Source of the DNA: Acidobacteriota bacterium
GTDB taxonomy: Bacteria; Acidobacteriota; Terriglobia; Terriglobales; Acidobacteriaceae
NCBI GenBank assembly: GCA_021804965.1
Contig: JAJZGG010000017.1
Span: 1 to 39,143 of the forward strand
Reading direction: 5' to 3'
Length of the DNA stretch: 39,143 nt
The notes under the pieces were generated by a model. It made no database searches, was not told the DNA's origin, and was given only the letters and a program-made list of their open reading frames with translations. Of the stretch, positions 8,290 to 17,379 are shown piece by piece. Position 1 is the first letter of the stretch. Each line of letters begins with the position of its first letter. The translations under genes were made by a program, and so were the position numbers.

Positions 8290-9174
8290 ATGGCGATTGG
8301 GATGATGGGGAGCACAAGCATGGCTGCGTGGGGTAGTGGAGCGGCGCGCACGGAGAGTGCCTCGCCTGCGGATTTTGCCTACCTGCGACAGCTGGTGTAT
8401 GAGCAATCGCAGAATGTGCTGGATGCATCGCGGGATTACCTGTTTGAGACCAGGCTGGCAAGGCTGTTGCGGGGGCATGGGCTGACGAATATTGAAGAGC
8501 TGGTGCAACTGCTGAAGCTGCGACATAATCCGCAGCTGGAGCGCACGGTTGCCGAGGCGATGACAATCAATGAGACCAGCTTTTTCCGCGATGGAAGGCC
8601 GTTTGAGCTGTTGCGCACGGAGCTGCTGCCGAAGCTGATTGAGGCAAGAAAATCAACGCGGCGATTGCGCTTCTGGAGTGCGGCCTGCTCGACGGGGCAG
8701 GAGGCGTACAGCCTTGCGATGCTGCTGCGCGAGCACTTCCCGTCGCTGGCTGGCTGGGATGTGGTGATTGAAGGCACGGACCTGAGTGCGGAGGTGGTGA
8801 GCCGTGCGCAGAGTGGGCGCTACCAGCGGATTGAGATCAATCGCGGGCTGCCGGCGCGGAATATTGTGACGTATTTTGACCACACGGGCGAGGATTGGAC
8901 GGTGAAGCCGGAGCTGCAGAGGATGTGCCGCTTCAGGCAGGCGAATCTGTGCGCACCGAATCTTCCCTTCCAGGAGAGTTTTGACGTGGTCATGCTGCGC
9001 AACGTGATGCTCTACTTTAATCAGGAGACGCGGAAGCGCTTGCTGGCGCAGGTGCGGCGATTGCTGGCTTCCGACGGGATTCTGTTTCTGGGTTCCAGTG
9101 AGCAGCCGGCAGATATGTCCATCTGGAATGCCGTACTGGCAGGTGGAACGGCGCATTATCGCCCCAAGGTGTAG
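8290..9174 (+). CDS. cheR: Chemotaxis receptor methyltransferase CheR
   Basis: Transfers methyl from S-adenosylmethionine to receptor glutamates. 294 residues from ATG 8290: an N-terminal CheR helical domain (FAYLRQLVYEQSQNVL; INETSFFRD) followed by the SAM-binding fold with FWSAACSTGQEAYSLAM and the acidic strand IEGTDLSAEVV. A second ATG at 8320 has a better ribosome site (GGGGAG about 9 bp upstream) and would remove 10 residues not needed by the family, so it may be the true start. Last gene of the che operon; about 115 bp of non-coding sequence follow before lhr, without an obvious terminator. Confidence 0.93.
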   Translation: MAIGMMGSTSMAAWGSGAARTESASPADFAYLRQLVYEQSQNVLDASRDYLFETRLARLLRGHGLTNIEELVQLLKLRHNPQLERTVAEAMTINETSFFRDGRPFELLRTELLPKLIEARKSTRRLRFWSAACSTGQEAYSLAMLLREHFPSLAGWDVVIEGTDLSAEVVSRAQSGRYQRIEINRGLPARNIVTYFDHTGEDWTVKPELQRMCRFRQANLCAPNLPFQESFDVVMLRNVMLYFNQETRKRLLAQVRRLLASDGILFLGSSEQPADMSIWNAVLAGGTAHYRPKV

Positions 9175-9253
9175 CGACCGGGATCACGCGCATTGCCAGC
9201 CGTCCAGCAAGTGCAGGCGTGTGTGGCATGGAAGCCAATCTGCGACGGTGAAA

Positions 9254-9281
9254 TTCTGGATGGGCAGGTGGAAGATATGCT
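9254..9281 (+). promoter_or_regulatory. Possible promoter placed at the lhr start
   Basis: TTCTGG (9254-9259) and TATGCT (9276-9281) with 16 bp spacing lie just before the lhr ATG at 9290. If used, transcription would begin at or next to the ATG, which would explain why lhr has no Shine-Dalgarno sequence. The match to consensus is weak. Confidence 0.25.
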
Positions 9282-9289
9282 TATAGTCA

Positions 9290-12200
9290 ATGCCGCAGGA
9301 CCCCACCCAGAACGAGCGAGACGCGGATGCGTTGCAGTGTTTCCATCCGGTAACGGCTGCCTGGTTTCGCGCTGTTTTTGAAGCTCCCACGCGCCCGCAG
9401 CAACTGGGTTGGCCGACGATTGCGCGCGGCGACAGTACGCTGATTTTGGCACCGACCGGAACCGGGAAGACGCTGACGGCATTTCTCTGGTGCCTGGACC
9501 GGCTGATGCTGCAGGAGCCGCAGGCGGAGTCCGGATGCCGGGTGGTGTACGTGTCTCCGCTGAAGGCACTGGTCGTGGATGTGGAGCGCAATCTGCGCTC
9601 TCCGCTGGCCGGCATCGAGAGGATGGCGCGGCGGATGAACGTGTCGGTGCGCGTTCCGGAGATCAGCATCCGTACCGGCGACACGAGCCAAAAGGAACGG
9701 GCGCGATTTCGGCGGCATCCATCGGAGATTCTGATTACAACGCCGGAGTCGCTGTATCTGCTGCTGACGTCCCAGTCTGCCGAGGCGCTGCGCAGTGTGG
9801 ATACGGTGATTGTGGATGAGATTCACGCGCTGGCACCGACCAAGCGCGGCGCGCACATGTCCCTGACGCTGGAGCGGCTGGAGGCGCAGACGGGCAGGCG
9901 GCTGCAGCGGATTGGGCTGAGCGCGACGCAACGGCCGCTGGAGGAGATTGCGCGATTCCTGGGTGGTGCCGAGGTGGACCAGGCCGAGACCAAGGCCGCA
10001 GATGAAACGGATGCAGGCCGATTGCTCTGGCGTCCGGTGACGGTGGTGAATGCCAGCGCTCCCAAGGAATTGCGACTGAAGGTGGAAGTTCCGGTGGAGG
10101 ATATGGCTCGGCTGGGCGAGATGGAGCCGATGCCGATGGGAGCCGCATCGCAGACGCCGAAGCGGAGCTCCATCTGGCATGCGATTCATCCGCGACTGCT
10201 GGAGCTGATACGCGAGCGCACGTCCACGATTGTGTTTGTGAACAGCCGGCAGGTGGCGGAACGGCTGGCGGCGGCGCTGAATGAGCTGGCCGGCGAGGCG
10301 ATTGTTCGCGCGCATCACGGGTCGCTGGCTGCCGAACAGCGATCGGTGATTGAGGAGCAGTTGAAGGCGGGAACGCTGCGCGGATTGTGCGCAACCTCGA
10401 CGCTGGAGCTGGGCATTGACATGGGAGCGGTGGACCTGGTGGTGCAGATTGAGTCGCCGCCTTCCGTGGCCAGTGGCATGCAGCGGATTGGCCGCGCCGG
10501 GCACAGCGTGGGAGCGGTGAGCGAGGGGGTCTTGTTTCCAAAGTTTCGCGCCGATCTGATTGCCTGCGCTGCGATGACGCGAGCCATGCAGGAGGGCAGG
10601 ATTGAGTCGACGCGATATCCGCGCAATCCGCTGGATGTGCTGGCACAGCAGGTGGTGGCAATGGTGGCGCACCCTCCGCATGGATGCGCGGTGAGCCTGG
10701 AAGAGCCGGTGGTGGACGATGGCCGGATGCGTGCCGAGGTAGAGGAGGCAGATGCAGGCGAAGCGGATGCGGACACGTCCGGACAGGATGCTCCGCAGGG
10801 GATGCGCGTGGAGGAGATTTTCCGGCTGGTGCGCGGTGCGGCTCCCTTTGCCGAGCTGTCCCGCACGGCGTTTGAGGGAGTGCTGGATCTGCTGGCCGGC
10901 CGGTATCCGTCCGATGAGTTTGCCGAGCTGCGGGCACGGGTTACCTGGGAGCGGATGCGCAATGTGGTGGTTCCCAGGCAGGGTGCGGCGCGACTGGCGA
11001 TTGTGAATGGCGGGACGATTCCGGATCGCGGGCTGTACGGCGTCTTTCTGGCCGGTGCCGAGGGCAAGGCGCATCGCGTGGGCGAGCTGGACGAGGAGAT
11101 GGTCTTTGAAAGCCGCGAAGGGGATACGTTTCTGCTGGGCGCGAGCACGTGGCGCATGGAAGAGATTACCCACGACCGCGTGATGGTTTCGCCGGCTCCG
11201 GGGGAGCCGGGCAAGATGCCCTTCTGGAAGGGGGATGGTCCGGGGCGGCCGCTGGAGTTTGGGCAGGCGATGGGAGCCATGGTGCGCGAGCTGCTCGCGA
11301 TGCCGAAGCCGGCAGCGCTGACACGGCTGGTGACCGAGCATGCGCTGGAGCCGGGCGCGGCGGAGAACCTGCTGCGATTTCTGGATGATCAGAAGGAAGC
11401 CACCGGAGTGGTTCCGGATGATCGGACGATTCTGATTGAGCGATGCCGGGACGAGCTGGGCGACTGGCGCGTGTGTGTGCAGACGCCGTTTGGCAGTCGG
11501 ATTCATACGCCATGGGCGATGGCAGCCATGGGCCGGTTGCGCGCGGCGGGTGGGCCGGACGTGGAGGCGCTGTGGAGTGACGATGGATTTGTGTTGCGAT
11601 TCCCGGATATGGAGGAGCCACCGAGCGATGCGTGGGTGATGGTGGAATCCGGTGAGGTGGAGGAGCTGGTGCTGAGGCAGCTGGGTGCGACGGCGCTGTT
11701 TGCCGGGCGGTTCCGGGAGGCTGCGGCGCGTGCGCTGCTGCTGCCGCGCCGACGGGCCGACGGCAGAACGCCGCTGTGGCAGCAGCGAAAGCGTGCCTAT
11801 GACCTGCTGAGTGTGGCTTCGCGCTATCCGGCGTTTCCCATGCTGCTGGAGGCCTATCGGGAGTGCATGCGGGATGTGTTTGACCTGCCGGCGCTGGTGG
11901 AGACGCTGCGACGGGTGGAGCAGCGGCAGATTCGGGTGCATGTGGTGGACACGAAGAAGCCGTCGCCGTTTGCCTCATCGCTGCTGTTCAGCTATGTGGC
12001 GAATTTTCTCTATGACGGGGATGCGCCGCTGGCCGAGCGGCGGGCGCAGGCGCTGACGGTGGACCAGGAGCAGCTGCGGGAGCTGATGGGAACCGGCGAC
12101 CTGCGCGAACTGCTGGATGCCGATGCCATGCAGGAGGTGGAGGCGCAACTGCAGTGCCGCAGCGAAACGATGCGGGCAAGAAATCTGGATGGATTGCATG

Positions 12201-14098
12201 ACCTGCTGCTGCGGCTGGGGGATTTGACCACGGACGAGCTGGCTGAGCGCGTGGGATATGGAAGCTGGCAGAACGATCTGGCACGGGTGCAGCGTGTGCG
12301 TCGCGTGCTGGAGCTGCGGATTGCCGGAGAAAAGCGCTGGATTGCCGTGGAGGATGCGGCGCGATATCGGGATGGACTGGGCATTCCCCTGCCGCCGGGG
12401 ATTCCGGTGGCGCTGCTGGAGCCGGTGCAGCAGCCGGTGCTGGAGCTGGTGCGGCGCTATGCGCGAACGCATGGTCCGTTTGAGCTGCAGGCGCTGCTGG
12501 AGCGATTTTCGCTGGATGCAGAAGCCGCCACAGAGGCGCTGCGCCAGCTGTGCGGCGAGAATCGATTGCTGGAAGGCGGATTCCGTCCGGGAGGAACGCA
12601 GCAGGAGTGGTGCGATGCGGAGGTGCTGCGGCAGATCCGGCAGAAGTCGCTGGCGCGGTTGCGGCGGGAAGTGGAGCCGGTGGAGCAGCGAACGCTGGCA
12701 CGGTTTGCCACCCACTGGCAGGGGCTGTTGGCACCGCGCCGCGGGATGGATGCGCTGCTGGATGCGATTGAAGGCCTGCAGGGAGCGCCGCTGGTGGCAT
12801 CGCTGGTGGAATCGACGATTCTGCCGGGCCGTGTGGCCGGATACAAGCCGGAGGATCTGGACCGGCTGATTGCCGCCGGGGAAGTGACCTGGGCGGGATG
12901 GGAGCCGCTGGGCGAGCGGGATGGCCGCGTCCGGCTATTTCTGGCCGATAGCATGGCAGAGCTGACGGAACTGGACAGCGATGCGGGCGAGGTGAGCGAG
13001 ATCGAGCAGAAGATGGTGGAGCTGCTGCGGACGCGCGGCGCCATTTTCTTTGAGGAGCTGCATGAGGCAGTCGGCGGCGGATATCCGGGCGAAAGCGTGG
13101 ATGCGCTGTGGTCGCTGGTGTGGCGCGGGTGGGTGACGAACGATTCGCTGGAGCCTTTGCGGGCCTATGTGGCACGGCAGGAGACGCGCAGGCGAAGCGA
13201 GCGCAGGGCGGTCCATGCGCGGCAGGGAAGTGCTGCGTATCGGTCGCGGCGCACGACGCCGCCGACGGCTACGGGGCGATGGTCACTGATGCCGCGGATG
13301 CGTGGCGAGCGCAGAGCGGCAGCCCGGAGCGAAGGCGTGACGCGGGCACTGCATGCCACGGCACGGCAGCTGCTGCGTCGCTATGGAGTGCTGCTGCGGG
13401 AGCAGGTGGCGGCGGAGAATGTGCCCGGGGGATTCTCGGCGTTGTATCCGGTGTTGAAGGCGATGGAGGAAAGTGGACGGGTGCGTCGCGGCTATTTTGT
13501 GGCGGGGCTGGGTGCAACCCAGTTTGCGCTGCCGGCGGCGGTGGATCTGTTGCGTTCGCTGCGCACGGCCGGAGAACAGACGCTGGTGGATGCGGAGAAG
13601 CCGGAGTTTGTGATGCTGGCGGCGACCGATCCGGCGAATCCGTATGGAAGCGCGGTGAAGTGGCCGGAGCTGCCGGCTGAGAGCGAGGGTCGTGAGATGG
13701 CTCCGCGGACGCTGACGCGGGCCGGTTATGCGCAGGTGATACTGTGCCGCGGATGGCTGGCAGCGTGGATGCGGCGCGGGAATCCGAATCTGGCGGTCTT
13801 TCTGCCGGAAGAGGAGCCGGAGCGGTCGAAGATGGCGCGTGGACTCGCGAGATTTCTGGCTGCCGATGGACAGGCGCAGATGCAACGCGAGGATGGTCAG
13901 GGAAGACTGGTGACAACGGTGAACGGAGTGCCGGTGGGCGAGCATGCCATGGCCCACGCACTGGCCGAGGCGGGATTTGTTCCCGGGCCGCTGGGGATGC
14001 ATCTGCGACGCACCGGGCATGCTCCGCAACGATTATCCGCAGAGGAAGCGGCAAAGAATCGGCCAGCGCTGACGCGGCCGGACGGCAGGGGGAACTGA
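9290..14098 (+). CDS. lhr: Lhr-type DEAD/H helicase, full-length
   Basis: Large ATP-dependent 3'-5' DNA helicase linked to DNA repair. 1602 residues, close to E. coli Lhr. Lhr core: Walker A APTGTGKT at 54-61, DEIH at 176-179, SAT motif, and motif VI QRIGRAGHS from 398. The winged-helix and Lhr core extension follow to roughly 870; the rest corresponds to the long C-terminal region that in E. coli and mycobacterial Lhr forms a separate module (uracil-glycosylase activity is reported for E. coli). At about 1290-1350 there is a very Arg-rich, probably disordered stretch. A TAG at 9284 lies in frame just upstream, so ATG 9290 is the earliest start. The next gene is a Nei/Fpg glycosylase 2 bp away. 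Confidence 0.93.
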   Translation: MPQDPTQNERDADALQCFHPVTAAWFRAVFEAPTRPQQLGWPTIARGDSTLILAPTGTGKTLTAFLWCLDRLMLQEPQAESGCRVVYVSPLKALVVDVERNLRSPLAGIERMARRMNVSVRVPEISIRTGDTSQKERARFRRHPSEILITTPESLYLLLTSQSAEALRSVDTVIVDEIHALAPTKRGAHMSLTLERLEAQTGRRLQRIGLSATQRPLEEIARFLGGAEVDQAETKAADETDAGRLLWRPVTVVNASAPKELRLKVEVPVEDMARLGEMEPMPMGAASQTPKRSSIWHAIHPRLLELIRERTSTIVFVNSRQVAERLAAALNELAGEAIVRAHHGSLAAEQRSVIEEQLKAGTLRGLCATSTLELGIDMGAVDLVVQIESPPSVASGMQRIGRAGHSVGAVSEGVLFPKFRADLIACAAMTRAMQEGRIESTRYPRNPLDVLAQQVVAMVAHPPHGCAVSLEEPVVDDGRMRAEVEEADAGEADADTSGQDAPQGMRVEEIFRLVRGAAPFAELSRTAFEGVLDLLAGRYPSDEFAELRARVTWERMRNVVVPRQGAARLAIVNGGTIPDRGLYGVFLAGAEGKAHRVGELDEEMVFESREGDTFLLGASTWRMEEITHDRVMVSPAPGEPGKMPFWKGDGPGRPLEFGQAMGAMVRELLAMPKPAALTRLVTEHALEPGAAENLLRFLDDQKEATGVVPDDRTILIERCRDELGDWRVCVQTPFGSRIHTPWAMAAMGRLRAAGGPDVEALWSDDGFVLRFPDMEEPPSDAWVMVESGEVEELVLRQLGATALFAGRFREAAARALLLPRRRADGRTPLWQQRKRAYDLLSVASRYPAFPMLLEAYRECMRDVFDLPALVETLRRVEQRQIRVHVVDTKKPSPFASSLLFSYVANFLYDGDAPLAERRAQALTVDQEQLRELMGTGDLRELLDADAMQEVEAQLQCRSETMRARNLDGLHDLLLRLGDLTTDELAERVGYGSWQNDLARVQRVRRVLELRIAGEKRWIAVEDAARYRDGLGIPLPPGIPVALLEPVQQPVLELVRRYARTHGPFELQALLERFSLDAEAATEALRQLCGENRLLEGGFRPGGTQQEWCDAEVLRQIRQKSLARLRREVEPVEQRTLARFATHWQGLLAPRRGMDALLDAIEGLQGAPLVASLVESTILPGRVAGYKPEDLDRLIAAGEVTWAGWEPLGERDGRVRLFLADSMAELTELDSDAGEVSEIEQKMVELLRTRGAIFFEELHEAVGGGYPGESVDALWSLVWRGWVTNDSLEPLRAYVARQETRRRSERRAVHARQGSAAYRSRRTTPPTATGRWSLMPRMRGERRAAARSEGVTRALHATARQLLRRYGVLLREQVAAENVPGGFSALYPVLKAMEESGRVRRGYFVAGLGATQFALPAAVDLLRSLRTAGEQTLVDAEKPEFVMLAATDPANPYGSAVKWPELPAESEGREMAPRTLTRAGYAQVILCRGWLAAWMRRGNPNLAVFLPEEEPERSKMARGLARFLAADGQAQMQREDGQGRLVTTVNGVPVGEHAMAHALAEAGFVPGPLGMHLRRTGHAPQRLSAEEAAKNRPALTRPDGRGN

Positions 14099-14100
14099 GG

Positions 14101-14976
14101 ATGCCAGAGGGAGATACGATCTTTCGCACGGCTCGCACGCTGGGACGGGCACTGGCGGGTGCTCGCGTTTCCGGATTTGCGACCAGCATGGCAGAGCCGG
14201 CTGCTGCCGAGGATGAGCGAAGCTTCGTCGGGCAGCTTGTGGTGAATGTGGAGTCGCGCGGCAAGTGGTTGCTGATGGTGTTTGCGCCGGAGGCAGACAG
14301 CGAAGAAGCCGAGCAGCGAGTGCTGGCAACGCACATGCTGATGAGCGGAAGCTGGCATGTGTACCCGGTGGGCGCAACGTGGCAGAAGCCACGCGAGCAG
14401 GCCCGGATTGTGGTGGAAACCGAGGGGTTTGTGGCGGCGGCATTCCGGGTGCCGATTGCGAAGATTTACACCTGGGAGAAGCTGAGGCGGGAGCGGAAGA
14501 TTCCGCGCCGCAGCGAAGACCTGCTGCATGCGGAGTTTGATGCCGAGGCCGCGCTGGTGCGGCTGATGGTGCGCAGGACAGAGAGCATTGGCGAGGCCAT
14601 GGTGCAGCAGCGCGTGATGGCCGGGGTGGGCAATGTCTTCAAGAGCGAGGTTTGCTTTGCCGAAGGTGTGAGCCCGTTTGTTCGTGTGGATTCACTGAGC
14701 GAGCAGCAGTTGCGCAGCCTGATTGCAAGGGCACGGCAGCAACTGAAGGCGAACGTGATGGAGGATTCCGGCAACCAGATTGTGACGTATCGGGGGCTGC
14801 GGCGGAGAACGACGCGGAGTGCGGATCCGGGGGCGAATCTGTTGGTATATGGGCGGCGGGATGAGCCTTGCCGACGCTGCGGCACGGCGATTGCGCGGGC
14901 GCTGCAGGGTGACGGTGCGCGGGTGACCTACTGGTGTCCGCAGTGCCAGCCGGTGCCGCCTGATGCGGCGTTATGA
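14101..14976 (+). CDS. nei: Fpg/Nei-family DNA glycosylase/AP lyase
   Basis: Base-excision repair of oxidised bases. The start ATG at 14101 gives MPEGDTI: Pro2 becomes the N-terminal catalytic proline after Met removal and Glu3 is the partner acid; the frame runs further upstream but inside lhr. 291 residues with a middle H2TH domain (AGVGNVFKSEV) and a C-terminal zinc finger with Cys257, Cys260, Cys279, Cys282. The PEGDT start is typical of endonuclease VIII (Nei)-like enzymes rather than Fpg (PELPE), so pyrimidine lesions are the likelier substrate. Two bp separate it from lhr. Its last codons overlap the 3' end of the convergent PBP gene. Confidence 0.9.
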   Translation: MPEGDTIFRTARTLGRALAGARVSGFATSMAEPAAAEDERSFVGQLVVNVESRGKWLLMVFAPEADSEEAEQRVLATHMLMSGSWHVYPVGATWQKPREQARIVVETEGFVAAAFRVPIAKIYTWEKLRRERKIPRRSEDLLHAEFDAEAALVRLMVRRTESIGEAMVQQRVMAGVGNVFKSEVCFAEGVSPFVRVDSLSEQQLRSLIARARQQLKANVMEDSGNQIVTYRGLRRRTTRSADPGANLLVYGRRDEPCRRCGTAIARALQGDGARVTYWCPQCQPVPPDAAL

Positions 14977-14991
14977 GGACGGCTTTTTATT
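14955..14991 (+). terminator. Possible weak terminator after nei
   Basis: GCCGCC (14955-14960) can pair, with one mismatch, with GACGGC (14978-14983), followed by a T-rich run (TTTTTATT). It spans the nei stop codon and enters the 3' end of the convergent PBP gene. The stem is short, so this is tentative. Confidence 0.3.
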
Positions 14992-17367
14992 GCCCAGGCC
15001 GAAGATCTTCTGCAAAAAATTGCGGTGATCGGCATTGGGATGGCTGCAGGTGGCCTGCGGCACGGTTCCGGCAAGGAAGGCAGCAGTATAAGTGTCCTCA
15101 GAGCAGCTGCTGTCGGCCGGCAGGTCCGTATTGGAGTCAATGGGAACAAGCTGGACGCCATCGGGCGGGGTGAACTCTGCGGTATCCGAGTATTGGGGCA
15201 GGGTCACGGCGCGCTTCATGAAGTCGGCCCAGATGGGGGCAGCCGCGTGGGCACCTTCGATCTTGAGATCGGTGTAGTCGTCATTGCCCACCCAGACAAT
15301 GCAGAGCAGGTTGGAGGTGTAGCCGGCAAACCAGGCATCATGCTCGGTGCCGGTTTTTCCAGCAGCGGGAGCAGTAAAGCCCATGTTGCGAACACCGGCT
15401 CCGGTGCCCTTACCCTGCAGCACGGCCTCCATCATGTTTGTGGTCAGATAGGCCACGCGGGGGTCGAGGATCTGTTTGCTGGTGGGGGTGAAGTCGGTGA
15501 TGACATCGCCGGAGGGTGTGCGGACGCTGGCCACCATCCAGGGATCCATCTTGAGGCCGCCATTGGCAAAGGCGGTGTAGACGCCGGCCATGTCGAGCGG
15601 GGTGGAATCGTAGGCACCGATGGCGACGGCGGGCGTGGCGCGCGCTGTGGAGATGCCGAGATCGCGTGCCAGGGATGCCACGGAATCGAATCCGACGAGA
15701 GATGCAAGGCTGATGGTGGCATTGTTGAGCGAGCGCATGAGGGCGAAGCGCGCGGTGACTTCGCCGTGGTATTCACCTTCAAAGTTGCGCGGCTTGTACT
15801 CCTGCCCGTTCACCTCATAGGCGGTCTGCTCATCGTTGAGCTGGGTGAGGGGCGTGAAGAGCGAATCGTAGCCGGGCAGGACTGTGCCGGCGACTGCGGT
15901 GTTGAAGGCCGAGGCGTAGACGATGGGCTTGAAGATGGAGCCGGTGGGGCGCGATGCGACGGCGTGATTGAGCTGGCTGAGGCCGTAGCTGCGACCGCCG
16001 ACAAGTGCGAGCACCTGGCCGGTGTGGGGATTGAGCGCGACCAGGGCGACCTGCGGATAGGTGATGGGGCCGGTGCGATGAAGCCGGGCTGCGCGCTGAT
16101 CCACCTGCTTGTCAATGGCGGGAATGGCCTGCAGAACAGCTGCAGTGGCTGCGGCCTGCAGCTCGGGGTCCAGCGAGGTATAAATCCGCAGTCCTTCGCG
16201 GTTGAAGTCGCGATCCCCGAGCTTCTGCGTAAGCTGGTCGCGAACCAGATCCACGAAGTAGGGGGCATCGCTGGCATCGACGCTTTCCCGGGAGAGATGC
16301 AGCGGTTCCAGCTTGGCCTGCTCGGCTGTTTCCTTGGGGATGGAGCCGGTCTCGACCATCGCGTCCAGGACGATATTGCGGCGTTCGATGGCGCGATCCG
16401 GATGCCGGTAGGGTGAGAAATAATTGGGGCGCTGGATCATGCCGGCAAGCAGGGCAGATTCGGCCAGATTGAGCTGGCGGACATCCTTGCCGAAGTAGAC
16501 CTGGGAGGCTTCGCCGAAGCCGTCAATGGAAAAGCTGCCGCGCTGACCGAGGTTGATCTGGTTGGCGTACATCTCGAAGATCTGCTGCTTGGTGAAGCGA
16601 TGCTCGAGCTGGAAGGTGATGACGATCTCAATGATCTTGCGTTTGAAGCGCTTTTCCGGAGTAAGGAAGAAGCCGCGCGCAAGCTGCATGGTGAGTGTGG
16701 AGCCACCCTCGGCCTTGCGACCGGTGGTGATGTCACGCAGTGCGGCAGAGAAGAGGCGCGTGAAGTTGACGCCATCATGCTCAAAGAAACGTCGATCCTC
16801 GATGGCCAGCACGGCCTGCACCAGATTGGGCGGGATTTCGCTGTAGGTGACGAGACGCCGCTTGGTGCGGTTGGCATCTTCGCTGAGCCCGGTGATCAGC
16901 AGCGGTTCCAACTCATAGCTGGCAAGCGGCTGGCCGTGATCGTCGGTGATGGAGGAGACCGTTCCGCCGGAGAAGCGGATGAGCGCTCCGTCCTGGGAGT
17001 GATAGCTTTGCGGGCCGGGATGCACATCGACGCTGGTGTCGGTGTTGGCAAAGGTTCCCAGCGGCGATGGGGTGGCTGCCGAGGGATCGGTGTAGCCGGC
17101 GGTGCGCAGCTCGCGGACGACCTGGGCAAGCTGCAGATGCTGGCCGGGACGCACTTCCCGCGGTGCGGCGTAGATCTTGGCCGTGGTGGCAAAGAGCGGC
17201 TGCTGCAGGCGGGCATCGACCACACCACGGTAGCGCAGATAGTAGTATCCGCCGGTGAGCACGAGAATCATGGCACCCAGCAGGCCGCAGGCAAGCGCAG
17301 CCATGCCCAGGCGGAAGAGCAGACTGTGCTGCGAGCGGCTGTGTGGAATGCGAATTCGCAGTGCCAT
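14971..17367 (-). CDS. mrcB: Bifunctional class A penicillin-binding protein, PBP1b type
   Basis: Polymerises lipid II into glycan strands and cross-links the peptides, in the periplasm, anchored by one membrane helix (about 18-43). 798 residues. The region after the anchor (ATTAKIYAAPREVRPG onward) resembles the UB2H domain of PBP1b. Transglycosylase: catalytic Glu190 (AIEDRRFFEHDG) and GGSTLTMQLARG at 221-232. Transpeptidase: Ser477 and Lys480 (TGSIFK), SLNN at 546-549, KTGT at 671-674. All catalytic motifs are present. Its start is 12 bp after the proS stop, so it is probably co-transcribed with proS. Its stop overlaps the end of convergent nei. Confidence 0.93.
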   Translation of the reverse strand: MALRIRIPHSRSQHSLLFRLGMAALACGLLGAMILVLTGGYYYLRYRGVVDARLQQPLFATTAKIYAAPREVRPGQHLQLAQVVRELRTAGYTDPSAATPSPLGTFANTDTSVDVHPGPQSYHSQDGALIRFSGGTVSSITDDHGQPLASYELEPLLITGLSEDANRTKRRLVTYSEIPPNLVQAVLAIEDRRFFEHDGVNFTRLFSAALRDITTGRKAEGGSTLTMQLARGFFLTPEKRFKRKIIEIVITFQLEHRFTKQQIFEMYANQINLGQRGSFSIDGFGEASQVYFGKDVRQLNLAESALLAGMIQRPNYFSPYRHPDRAIERRNIVLDAMVETGSIPKETAEQAKLEPLHLSRESVDASDAPYFVDLVRDQLTQKLGDRDFNREGLRIYTSLDPELQAAATAAVLQAIPAIDKQVDQRAARLHRTGPITYPQVALVALNPHTGQVLALVGGRSYGLSQLNHAVASRPTGSIFKPIVYASAFNTAVAGTVLPGYDSLFTPLTQLNDEQTAYEVNGQEYKPRNFEGEYHGEVTARFALMRSLNNATISLASLVGFDSVASLARDLGISTARATPAVAIGAYDSTPLDMAGVYTAFANGGLKMDPWMVASVRTPSGDVITDFTPTSKQILDPRVAYLTTNMMEAVLQGKGTGAGVRNMGFTAPAAGKTGTEHDAWFAGYTSNLLCIVWVGNDDYTDLKIEGAHAAAPIWADFMKRAVTLPQYSDTAEFTPPDGVQLVPIDSNTDLPADSSCSEDTYTAAFLAGTVPQATCSHPNADHRNFLQKIFGLGNKKPSS

Positions 17368-17379
17368 GAGTGTTCCCGG

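Noticed and set aside
9287-11941. 884-codon minus-strand frame opposite lhr
   Set aside because: Same antisense effect of high GC; His/Arg/Pro-rich translation without motifs.
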